Assembly: GCA_964527995.1 (NCBI GenBank)
Contig: CAZGRP010000013.1
Location: 1-64,000, forward strand
DNA: 64,000 nt
Source: CAZGRP01 sp964527995
GTDB lineage: Bacteria; Zhuqueibacterota; Zhuqueibacteria; Oceanimicrobiales; CAZGRP01
Reading direction: 5' to 3'
The notes under the pieces were generated by a model. That model made no database searches and was not told where the DNA came from. It saw only the letters and a program-made list of their open reading frames with translations. Positions 51,378-59,203 of the stretch are shown here, one piece after another. Positions within the stretch are counted from its first letter, which is position 1. The number at the start of each line of letters is the position of its first letter. The position numbers and the translations under genes are program-made.

Positions 51378-51965
51378 ATGAAGACCTGGACTTGGTTTGG
51401 CGGCATCGTGATCCTTCTGTTTCTGAGTACAACCGTGCTGGCCCAGGATCAAGAGGTCAGTCACCGGTACGTGGGCAGCAAGAAGTGTCGTGTGTGCCAC
51501 ATGAAGCAGTACAAGTCCTGGTCGGCCACACGCATGGCGAACGCCTTCGAGCTTCTCAAGCCTGGAGTGCGTTCGGAGGCAAAGAAGAAGGCCGGTCTCG
51601 ACCCCTCCGCCGATTACACCCAAGACCCCAAATGCCTGCAATGCCACACGACGGGGTACGGAAAGAAGGGTGGCTTCGTCAACCTCAAGGATACGCCTAA
51701 ACTGGCCGGTGTCGGCTGCGAGATGTGCCATGGGCCAGGCGGCTCCTACCTGAAGCCGGAGTATATGAGTCTGAAAAATAAGAACTACAAGCGGGCAGAT
51801 CTAGTGAAGGTGGGGCTTGTCAACCCGCCGACGAAGGAGACGTGCGAGTCTCTGTGCCATAACGCCAAGAGCCCGTTTTTCGACCCCAAGAAGCCGTTCA
51901 ATTTTGAGAAGCGCAAGAGCGAGGGGACTCACAAGCATTACCCTTTGCGGTACAAGCATGAGTGA
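51378..51965 (+). CDS. Tetraheme cytochrome c554-like protein with one CX3CH site
   Basis: 195 aa, exported (signal peptide ends VLAQ). Heme sites CRVCH, CLQCH (CLQCHTTGYG), CEMCH (CEMCHGPGG), and a fourth site with three spacer residues, CESLCH. The paralog at 15229 has a normal CIQCH at that place, so the extra residue is a lineage change rather than an error: the frame continues with conserved sequence. Periplasmic electron shuttle, lying between the two four-domain cytochromes with a 39-bp gap on the left. Confidence 0.88.
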   Translation: MKTWTWFGGIVILLFLSTTVLAQDQEVSHRYVGSKKCRVCHMKQYKSWSATRMANAFELLKPGVRSEAKKKAGLDPSADYTQDPKCLQCHTTGYGKKGGFVNLKDTPKLAGVGCEMCHGPGGSYLKPEYMSLKNKNYKRADLVKVGLVNPPTKETCESLCHNAKSPFFDPKKPFNFEKRKSEGTHKHYPLRYKHE

Positions 51966-52164
51966 CGGTTCTTAAGCGTCCGAGGGTGCACTCAGATCGG
52001 CTCCGCGCCACGGTCCCAGATTCCGAAAGAGCGAGTGGACCGGCTTGGGCATCGGAGCCTCTCTTTCTTGTGGATACGTTCTCTTCCGAATAGATCGATT
52101 GTGCGCGGGCCTCTGAGCGGTCCGCCAGGCTGATGGGAGAATCACCCAAACGAAGAGAAGCGCC

Positions 52165-53391
52165 ATGCTCGCAGAAAGAGTGCACGACGAACCGACAGGC
52201 CGTATCGGCCTGGCGTGGGCACTGATGGTCGCACTGGTTTTGTCGACGACCCTGTACGCAGGTGCCCAGACCGATGGTGACATGGCCACAGCCGGACGAC
52301 GGGTGTTTGTGGAGAAGGGGTGTGTCCAGTGCCATGCTATTTTCGGTGAAGGGGGAAAGGTGGGGCCGGACCTGGGGAAACAGAAATTCTACGGCAGCTA
52401 CATCGACCTGGCCGGAATGATGTGGAACCACTTTCCGAAGATGTGGGCCGCCATGCAGAAGAAGCGCCTGCCGCAGGCCGCATTGACCAGCGACGAGATG
52501 GCGCAGCTTGTGGCGTACCTGCTGTCCATGCGCTACCGCGGTGAGCCCGGCAATGAATTCCGCGGCCGCAAGCTGCTTCGATCAAAGCGCTGCCTCTCGT
52601 GTCATAAGCTCGGAGGAGTTGGCGGCGATCTCGGACCCGACTTCAGCAAGATCAAGGAGTATGTGTCGCCACTCCGGCTGGCCGAGTCGATGTGGAATCA
52701 CGGGCCCAAGATGTTGAAGACATCGAGCGAGCGGAAAGTCAAATGGCCGAAGATCTCTGGAAGTGAGATCGTCGACATCGCGGCAGCGATCCGCGCTTCG
52801 ATGGCACCGACCACGGTACCGGCTGGATCCTTCAGGCTCGGCGATCCTGCACGAGGCCGCCAGCTTCTTAAGGAGAAAGGCTGCCTGACATGCCATGCCA
52901 TCCGCGGCGAAGGTGGTAAGGTGGGCCCGGATTTCGCCAGCCTGGAACTGCGCTACAGCGTCACCGAGCTCGCCGGCAGGATGTGGAACCACGGCCCGGC
53001 CATGTGGAAGGCAATGCAACAGACCGGCGTCCAACCGCCGACGTTCCAACAAGGGGAACTGGCGAACATCCTGGCGGCGCTTTACCAGATTCGGCTTAAC
53101 GATGTTCCGGGCACCCAAGAGCGGGGTCGCGCTGTGCTCGAGAAGAAGAAGTGCCTGTCGTGCCATTCTTTGCATGGGAAGGGTGGGGAGACGGCACCCG
53201 ACCTGGCCGAGGTGAAAGGGCTGGATTCGCCTCTGGAGATGGTGACGGCGATGTGGAACCATGCCCCGAAGATGCGGGAGATGGTCGTTCGCAAGAAGCT
53301 TCCCTGGCCGAAGTTCGGCGAGAACGAGATGGGAAGCCTCTACGTCTATTTGCGGGCGGAGCGGCAGCAGGCACAGGTGCGGACGCCGTAG
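52165..53391 (+). CDS. Four-domain monoheme cytochrome c, paralog of the 50085 gene
   Basis: 408 aa. Signal or anchor at about 15-34; four domains each with one CxxCH (CVQCH, CLSCH, CLTCH, CLSCH), the GPDLG/GPDF segment, and MWNHxPxM (MWNHFPKM, MWNHGPKM, MWNHGPAM, MWNHAPKM). The match to the 50085 protein is full-length, so a gene duplication around the c554-like gene is likely. The 199-bp gap upstream has no clear promoter. ATG start with a moderate purine-rich site. Confidence 0.88.
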   Translation: MLAERVHDEPTGRIGLAWALMVALVLSTTLYAGAQTDGDMATAGRRVFVEKGCVQCHAIFGEGGKVGPDLGKQKFYGSYIDLAGMMWNHFPKMWAAMQKKRLPQAALTSDEMAQLVAYLLSMRYRGEPGNEFRGRKLLRSKRCLSCHKLGGVGGDLGPDFSKIKEYVSPLRLAESMWNHGPKMLKTSSERKVKWPKISGSEIVDIAAAIRASMAPTTVPAGSFRLGDPARGRQLLKEKGCLTCHAIRGEGGKVGPDFASLELRYSVTELAGRMWNHGPAMWKAMQQTGVQPPTFQQGELANILAALYQIRLNDVPGTQERGRAVLEKKKCLSCHSLHGKGGETAPDLAEVKGLDSPLEMVTAMWNHAPKMREMVVRKKLPWPKFGENEMGSLYVYLRAERQQAQVRTP

Positions 53392-53450
53392 GTGCCAGGA
53401 AGGAATCCAGGTCGACCCGAAGAAGTGAATATCTGACAGACCCAAGACCC

Positions 53451-53489
53451 CAGGAGGCCTGCACAGCGTTCCCGCAGCCAGGCCTCCTG
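53451..53489. terminator. Inverted repeat between convergent genes
   Basis: CAGGAGGCCTG (53451-53461) and CAGGCCTCCTG (53479-53489) form a perfect 11-bp stem with a 17-nt loop, between the cytochrome on the plus strand and the broken gene on the minus strand. No T tract follows, so it is only a possible terminator. Confidence 0.4.
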
Positions 53490-53526
53490 CGAGCTTCAGA
53501 AAGGTTCGCCCTCCTCGCTCCGTTCT

Positions 53527-54230
53527 TCACCGGAGCAGAATCATCTTGCGAGTTTTTGTGTAGTCCTTCGCCTCGAGCCGGTAGAGGTAGGTGCCCGAGG
53601 GCACCACTCGGCCGAGCGCGTCCTTGCCATCCCACTGGATCGAGTACCTGCCCGCCGCAAGGTCAGCTTCCAGCAGCCTGCGCACTTCCTGCCCCATCAA
53701 GTTGAAAACTCGCAGGGTGACACGGCTGCGCTCCGGAACCTGGCAGGCGATTTGGGTAGTGGGTTGAAGGGGTTCGGGTGGTTCTGCAACAGGGCGAAGG
53801 CCCTTGGCGCACCGTTCTCCGGCCTTTCGGCAACCGACGTGATGGTGCCGGGCTTGCGATACCAGCGGGCGTCACCCCTTGAGCTTTCCACGTCGAGCGT
53901 CGACACCGCGATGTCTATGTTGTAATCGGAATCGATATCGGCGAGTGCTGTCGGGAACGGCCGATCGACGTTGGCGTGGAGCCTATGCTGCCGCCGGACG
54001 AAGCCGCCGGCGATGTTCTCGCTCCAGCCGAACTCTTTTTGACCGCCGTCCCCATCGATGTCTGCCGCCGTCGTCCAGCTGATGCCTTCGTAGCGCGCAA
54101 TGAAGTGCTCTACCCAAGCGGTTTTGGAGTTTTGGAACAATGGAGCGATGATGCGACCGATCCAACCGGAGCCGTGGTTGTCAAGAACGCGAAAAGCAGG
54201 CGACTGTGTCCTAGTTTTAGCACAGCTCTA
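53527..54230 (-). pseudogene. Frameshifted T9SS-sorted protein with FG-GAP-like repeat
   Basis: The first frame (from about 54230 down) reads AADIDGDG and ALADIDSDYNIDIAVSTLD, typical of FG-GAP/VCBS surface proteins, and reaches NHPNPFNP. There one base is missing, and the sorting domain continues in another frame as QVPERSRVTLRVFNLMGQEV ... WDGKDALGRVVPSGTYLY and ends KMILLR-stop at 53527. No start codon is present at the 5' side, where a stop (TAG) closes the frame. It is therefore a truncated, frameshifted remnant, or partly a sequencing error. Note that both parts are still well preserved, so the damage is recent or artificial. Confidence 0.8.
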
Positions 54231-54632
54231 CATCCGCGTGTAAGCAAATGTTTTACAAGTTCTTGCAGCTCCTATCCTATGCTCTGCGATTTCGGAGCTG
54301 TCTTAATTTTCGGAAACGTTCTTAACTTCCCTCCTGCCGGGCTGGCCGTGGTACCGCCCACCCCATAAAAACAATAGGTTAGATTAACCATATTCTCCTC
54401 TTCGGATGGCTCGAAACGCGTCCGTGGCATATCAGTTGCACGACAAGCCGGCGATGCCTCATGCCGGCTCGTGATTGACCCGCTGTGAGCCAAGTTCCGC
54501 ACGGGCGCCGGCACACCGTCCCGGGTTCCGCGGCGGAACACGGCCGGGTTCATCGACTGCCGGCGGGGCGACACGCATGCTGAAGACTCTGGTCGAGAGT
54601 GAACGTGTTCCAACAAGAGAGAGGATTCGGGT
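54231..54632. other. Gene-free region before ccmF
   Basis: About 400 bp with lower GC near 54360-54400. It has a GCCGGC-N10-GCCGGC hairpin near 54450, but no convincing promoter or coding frame was found. Confidence 0.4.
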
Positions 54633-56681
54633 ATGTGGCAATATGGCCATGAATTCTTGTTGCTGGCTTTCGCAACGGCCTTCTATGCCGTCATCGCATC
54701 TGTAGTCGGAGCGCGCCGGCGTCGACCAGACCTGATTGAGTCGGGGCAGAACGCCACCTTTGCTGTGACCTTCCTGTTGACGCTTGCCGTCCTGGCTCTG
54801 TTACAGGCTCTGATGTCGAGCAATTTCAACCTCGAATACGTCTATGGCTACACCAACCGTGCGCTGCCGGGCCTCCTGAAGGCCACGGCGTTGTGGGGTG
54901 GTCAAAAAGGTTCCCTGCTCTTCTGGGGCTGGTTGCTCTCCGTCTTTACCGCCGTGGCCGTGCTGGCCAATCGCCGCCGGCACCCCGAGTTGATGCCGTA
55001 CGTGGTGGCGGTCGCATCGTCGATCATGCTCTTCTTTTTGATCCTGAATCTGTTTGTTTCTCAGGTCTTCGAGCGGTTTTGGAGACTGCCCAACGGCAGG
55101 GTGATTGCAGCGGTTTTCCAGCCGGCTGGCGGTGTTCCGTTTATGCCCCCAGACGGGCGCGGCCTCAACCCGCTCCTGCAGCACTGGGCCATGGCGCTTC
55201 ATCCTCCCGTGCTCTACCTCGGCTATGTTGGTCTGACAATTCCGTTCGCCTTCGCTATCGCCGCTCTGATCACCCGGAGACTGGGCAACCAGTGGTTGCG
55301 GAGTATTCGCGTCTGGTCGCTGCTGCCCTGGTTCTTTCTGGGTATGGGGATGTTGTTGGGTGCCAAATGGGCCTACATGGAACTGGGGTGGGGCGGCTAC
55401 TGGGCCTGGGATCCGGTGGAGAATTCAGCCCTGATGCCGTGGCTGGCTTCTACGGCCTTCATCCACTCGGTGATGATCCAGGAGAAGAAAAACATGCTCC
55501 GCATCTGGAACATGTTCCTCATCATTCTGGCGTTCATTTTGTCGATTTTTGGCACCTTCATCACACGCAGTGGCGTCATCTCGTCGGTCCACGCTTTTAC
55601 CGAATCCAACATCGGCCCGTTTTTCTCTGGACTTCTGGTGATACTGACACTCTTTTCCTTTGGGCTTCTATGGTCACGCCGCGACCTCCTGAAGAGCGAA
55701 AATCATCTTGACTCCATCATGTCGAGGGAGTCGGCCTTCCTCGTGAACAACCTGGCGTTGCTGGGCGCCTGCTTCGCCGTCTTTTGGGGCACGATTTTTC
55801 CGATTGTCTCAGAGGCAGTACGCGGAGTGAAAGTGACGGTCGGGCCGTCGTTCTTCAACTCTGTGAACATCCCGCTGGCATTGTTCCTCCTTTTTCTCAC
55901 TGGGGTAGGCCCGCTCGTCGCCTGGCGCAAGACCTCTGGTAAGCTGCTGCGCAAGATGTTCCTGAAGCCGACAATCGCCGCTCTGGTCGGGTTGGCAGTC
56001 ATGGCCGCCGCCGGCGTGCGCGATTTCTACGCCTTGATATCGTTCTCTCTGTCGATTTTCGTGATCGGCACAATCATCGCCGAATTCCATCGCGGCGCCC
56101 GGGCTCGTGGTCGTACCCACGGTGAATCTTATCCCCTGGCGCTATGGCACCTGCTTCTGCGCAACAAACGTCGCTATGGCGGCTATGTGGTGCACCTGGG
56201 CATCGTGGTGATTTTCATAGGGATCACGGGATCTGCTTTCAATCGAGAGGTTGAGGGCACACTGAAAATCGGGGAGTCGCTCGACATCCAGAGGTATCGG
56301 CTTACCTACACGAACTTCATCAGGGGCGAGGATCCCAACAAGTTGATTTGGAAGGCTGAGATGGCTGTCTACCACGATGGCAGGCCTCTGGGCACGCTCC
56401 AGCCACAGCGGTTTTTCTACAAAGTCCAGCAGCAACCGACCACCGAGGTCGCCCTGCACAGCACACTGCGGGAGGACCTCTACGTCGTACTTGCCCAGTC
56501 CAATGAGGACAAGAGCGCCATCTTCAAAGTGTATCTCAATCCGCTGGTGCAGTGGGTGTGGCTCGGCGGCATGATCGTTGTCATCGGCAGCTTCGTTCTC
56601 TTTCTGCCCGACAGGGTCGGCCGTTCCCGCAAAGCGATTGCGCAGCGGCGAAAGCGCGCCAAGGAGCCCGCCCGATCGTAG
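54633..56681 (+). CDS. ccmF: Cytochrome c heme lyase subunit CcmF
   Basis: 682 aa integral membrane protein of the cytochrome c maturation system. The heme-handling WWD motif region is clear (WGGYWAWDPVENSALMPWL), along with conserved His in LHPPVLYLGYV and VHLGIVVIFIGITGSAFN. The C-terminal periplasmic domain before the last helix is present, so the protein is full-length. It attaches heme delivered by CcmE (12997) to CxxCH motifs. It is isolated here, 41 kb from ccmE. ATG start with GAGAGG upstream. Confidence 0.94.
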   Translation: MWQYGHEFLLLAFATAFYAVIASVVGARRRRPDLIESGQNATFAVTFLLTLAVLALLQALMSSNFNLEYVYGYTNRALPGLLKATALWGGQKGSLLFWGWLLSVFTAVAVLANRRRHPELMPYVVAVASSIMLFFLILNLFVSQVFERFWRLPNGRVIAAVFQPAGGVPFMPPDGRGLNPLLQHWAMALHPPVLYLGYVGLTIPFAFAIAALITRRLGNQWLRSIRVWSLLPWFFLGMGMLLGAKWAYMELGWGGYWAWDPVENSALMPWLASTAFIHSVMIQEKKNMLRIWNMFLIILAFILSIFGTFITRSGVISSVHAFTESNIGPFFSGLLVILTLFSFGLLWSRRDLLKSENHLDSIMSRESAFLVNNLALLGACFAVFWGTIFPIVSEAVRGVKVTVGPSFFNSVNIPLALFLLFLTGVGPLVAWRKTSGKLLRKMFLKPTIAALVGLAVMAAAGVRDFYALISFSLSIFVIGTIIAEFHRGARARGRTHGESYPLALWHLLLRNKRRYGGYVVHLGIVVIFIGITGSAFNREVEGTLKIGESLDIQRYRLTYTNFIRGEDPNKLIWKAEMAVYHDGRPLGTLQPQRFFYKVQQQPTTEVALHSTLREDLYVVLAQSNEDKSAIFKVYLNPLVQWVWLGGMIVVIGSFVLFLPDRVGRSRKAIAQRRKRAKEPARS

Positions 56682-56750
56682 CGGCAGGTACTGGAAATCA
56701 GAAACGGGTAAATCGTGGCCGCCCGCAGTTCGCGCGCTGCGTTACCCTTG

Positions 56751-56876
56751 CTGTCATTCCGAGGACGGCCGGAGGCCGGACCAGGAATCTCTAGCTTTCG
56801 GTGGAGTGACACCGTTTGATTCAACCCAGAAGTCCTTCGCTCGCCGGGCCCTGCCCGGTCTTGCTCGAAACGACAG
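56751..56876. repeat. REP/MITE-like element with 13-bp inverted ends
   Basis: A 126-bp element between convergent ccmF and actF. Left end CTGTCATTCCGAG, right end CTCGAAACGACAG, inverted copies with two mismatches. The inside contains AGGAATCTCTAG and GTCCTTCGCTCG, wording found in small interspersed palindromic repeats of many uncultured bacteria. It has no coding capacity. Confidence 0.6.
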
Positions 56877-56937
56877 CGGAGTAGTGGGCTGGCGGCGAGT
56901 GCCATCGCTTCCAATCTGCGCGCCGTGCAGCGCCGAC

Positions 56938-58113
56938 TCAATGTTCAAGCTGAGGAAGGCTCTCCACGAGGTAGGGATCGCGGATGGGGAGGATGCTCTG
57001 CCTGCCGAGGGCTCGGAAAACAGCCCAGAAAAACACAGCCATGACGCCGACAAACGGGCCAATCTCCCACAGGCCGAGAGTCGGCGTGGGGCCGAACGTG
57101 ACCGGCATCACCATGATAAACAGGTCGAGCCAGTGCCCGATCAGGATGATGATGGCGGTCTGCAGCATGATTTTGTCGTTGCGCTTGGTTGCCCGAGGCA
57201 GCAGGATGAGAAAGGGGACGAGCCAGTTCAACATGACATTCATGAAGGAGAGAGAGCCCCATCCGCCGAAGTGACGGAAGATGTAGTAGGAGGTTTCTTC
57301 CGGAATGTTTGAGTACCAGATCAGCATGTGTTGCGAAACCCACATGTAGACCCAGAAGAAGCTGAACGCGAGCAGAAGACTGCCCATGTCCCTCATGTGC
57401 GCGGTGGTAAAGATGTGGTCATACCCCATGCGGCGCAGGATGACCATAAAGACCGTGATCATCGCCAGACCGCTGAGAAACATGCCGCTGAGGTTCAGGA
57501 ACGCAAAGACGGTGCTCTGCCAGTGAGGCTCGAGCGACATCACGAGGTCGACGCTTGCCATAGATGCCGTCAACACGCCCAGGACGATGAAGATCGCCGA
57601 GTTCCGCACATTGCGCCGGGTATGAACGACATCCCCGTCCTCGTCCTGCCTGACTGAATTTTTCACGATCACCCTGCTCAACACAATCCAGATCACAAAA
57701 TAGCCGAACAGCCTGGCGATAAAGAATGGCTCGTTCAGCCAGGCGCGTTTGCCCTGGAGAACCGCATCCTTGGCCACGGCCGCCTCGTTGGTCCACTGAT
57801 AAAGCGTGTGCATTCCAAAGATGAGCACGGCGGCGCCGATGGCGGCAACGGCCAGGGTGGAGGTCATTGCTTCGGGGATGCGGCGGATGGCTGTGCTCCA
57901 GCCAGCGTTGGAGACGTACTGCACAGCGATGAAGAATCCGGCGCCCAGCCCCAGACTCAGGACATAATACACGGCGATGAGAAAGTTCGGCCAGACACGC
58001 TCCGGAGCGGCAAACAGGCCCAGAATAAAGGTGAACAACCCGAAGGCCATCAGCGCCGCCAGCAGGCGCTTTACGGAAGATGATATTTCAACCCTTGGTA
58101 GCTCGCGGATCAT
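56938..58113 (-). CDS. actF: Alternative complex III subunit ActF (NrfD-like membrane subunit)
   Basis: 391 aa with about ten membrane helices, the second quinone-binding-type subunit of ACIII (quinol:cytochrome c oxidoreductase). Landmarks: FIAVQYVSNAGWSTAIRRIP near residue 60-80, HWQSTVFAFLNLSGMFLSG, and FFWVYMWVSQHMLIWYSNIP. The start overlaps the actE stop (ATGA). Last gene of the minus-strand ACIII operon, followed by the repeat element at 56751. Length normal. Confidence 0.93.
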   Translation of the reverse strand: MIRELPRVEISSSVKRLLAALMAFGLFTFILGLFAAPERVWPNFLIAVYYVLSLGLGAGFFIAVQYVSNAGWSTAIRRIPEAMTSTLAVAAIGAAVLIFGMHTLYQWTNEAAVAKDAVLQGKRAWLNEPFFIARLFGYFVIWIVLSRVIVKNSVRQDEDGDVVHTRRNVRNSAIFIVLGVLTASMASVDLVMSLEPHWQSTVFAFLNLSGMFLSGLAMITVFMVILRRMGYDHIFTTAHMRDMGSLLLAFSFFWVYMWVSQHMLIWYSNIPEETSYYIFRHFGGWGSLSFMNVMLNWLVPFLILLPRATKRNDKIMLQTAIIILIGHWLDLFIMVMPVTFGPTPTLGLWEIGPFVGVMAVFFWAVFRALGRQSILPIRDPYLVESLPQLEH

Positions 58114-58676
58114 GGTTGGCTCTCTTGCAGTTTTCTGACGTAGGAGACGGCCTGCCAGCGGTCAGTTCGGTCAATCTGGCCACCGTAGGCCGGCATGTTG
58201 TTGTAGCCAAAAGTGACAATGTAAAAGATCTGCCCGTCCTTGAGCCCGCGTGCATGGGGCAGCAGCAGGGACGGAGGCGGTGGAAAGCCGCGCTGGACCA
58301 CGGGGCCGTCACCGCGGCCACCGGCGCCGTGGCAGACCTGGCAGTAGGTCTGGTAGATTTCTTTTCCGCGGGCGAGGTTCGCGGGATTCTGGTGGTCGAG
58401 GGGGCTCCGCAACTCCTCGCCGGCGCGTTCGAAGTCGGCCTGCGAAGGCCCATAGTGAAGGGGCGGCAAGCCCCGTGGAATCGTGCCCGCCGGAGGCGGC
58501 TGTTCGGTCTGTTGATGCGGCAGGTAGGGGTTCGGAGATTGGGCTTTATAGGCAACCGTGCGCGCCATGTCGGGGGTGTACACATAGTTCCGTCGATCCG
58601 GTTTTTGTCCTAGCGTCACCCGCAGCAGAAACAGAGCCGCCACATACACGAGCGTCGCGAAGATGAGCTTTTTCAA
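58110..58676 (-). CDS. actE: Alternative complex III subunit ActE (monoheme cytochrome c)
   Basis: 188 aa from a TTG start that follows GGAGGG at normal spacing and overlaps the actD stop (TTGA); a longer frame to 58727 lies inside actD. An N-terminal membrane anchor (about 3-18), then a cytochrome c domain with CQVCHGAGGRGDGP as the single heme site and NNMPAYGGQI with the likely axial Met. It is the electron output of ACIII toward the terminal acceptor. Confidence 0.92.
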   Translation of the reverse strand: MKKLIFATLVYVAALFLLRVTLGQKPDRRNYVYTPDMARTVAYKAQSPNPYLPHQQTEQPPPAGTIPRGLPPLHYGPSQADFERAGEELRSPLDHQNPANLARGKEIYQTYCQVCHGAGGRGDGPVVQRGFPPPPSLLLPHARGLKDGQIFYIVTFGYNNMPAYGGQIDRTDRWQAVSYVRKLQESQP

Positions 58677-59203
58677 TGCCAACCCTCCGCAAGATGTCTT
58701 GCTTCCAGCAGACCAAAACCCTGCCAAAGTTGCCGCAACGACTCTGGGTCAAAGGAGGCGTCCCGCTCTTCGATCGCCAGAACAAAGCGGTTGTCCGTGA
58801 TGCCCTCGTACGGCAGCGCCTCCGTTTTCCCTGGAAAGAGCTTGGTGCGGAGGAACATGGTGAAGACAACGCCCAGGCCGCCGAAGAGAACCGTCAGCTC
58901 GAAAATGACCGGCAGGTATGCCGGCAGCGAATTGAACGGCTTTCCTCCGACGTTGAGAGGCCAGCTGATGGATTCGATCCAGAACTGAGCATAGAGCCCA
59001 AAGGCGAAGCCGAGCACGGCGAAGGCCAGACACACCCAGGTCAGCTTGCTGGGGCGCAATCCCATCGCCTGGTCGAGACCATGGACCGCGTAGGGAGTGT
59101 AGATGTCGTAGATGTCGTATCCCGCAGCGCGTGTGGCGCGGGTGGCTTCGAGAATGTCCGATTCATCGGCGAAGACGCCGAGGAACAACTGTTTGTCCAT
59201 CAT
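58673..59203 (-). CDS. actD: Alternative complex III subunit ActD (DUF3341)
   Basis: 176 aa. A cytoplasmic ferredoxin-like N-terminal region (GVFADESDILEATRATRAAGY, YTPYAVHGLDQAMGLRPS), then two membrane helices (about 54-76 and 95-120), as usual for DUF3341 ActD, which supports ACIII assembly next to ActC and ActF. It overlaps both neighbours by 4 bp. ATGs at 59203 and 59200 are both possible; the first overlaps the actC stop. Confidence 0.92.
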   Translation of the reverse strand: MMDKQLFLGVFADESDILEATRATRAAGYDIYDIYTPYAVHGLDQAMGLRPSKLTWVCLAFAVLGFAFGLYAQFWIESISWPLNVGGKPFNSLPAYLPVIFELTVLFGGLGVVFTMFLRTKLFPGKTEALPYEGITDNRFVLAIEERDASFDPESLRQLWQGFGLLEARHLAEGWH

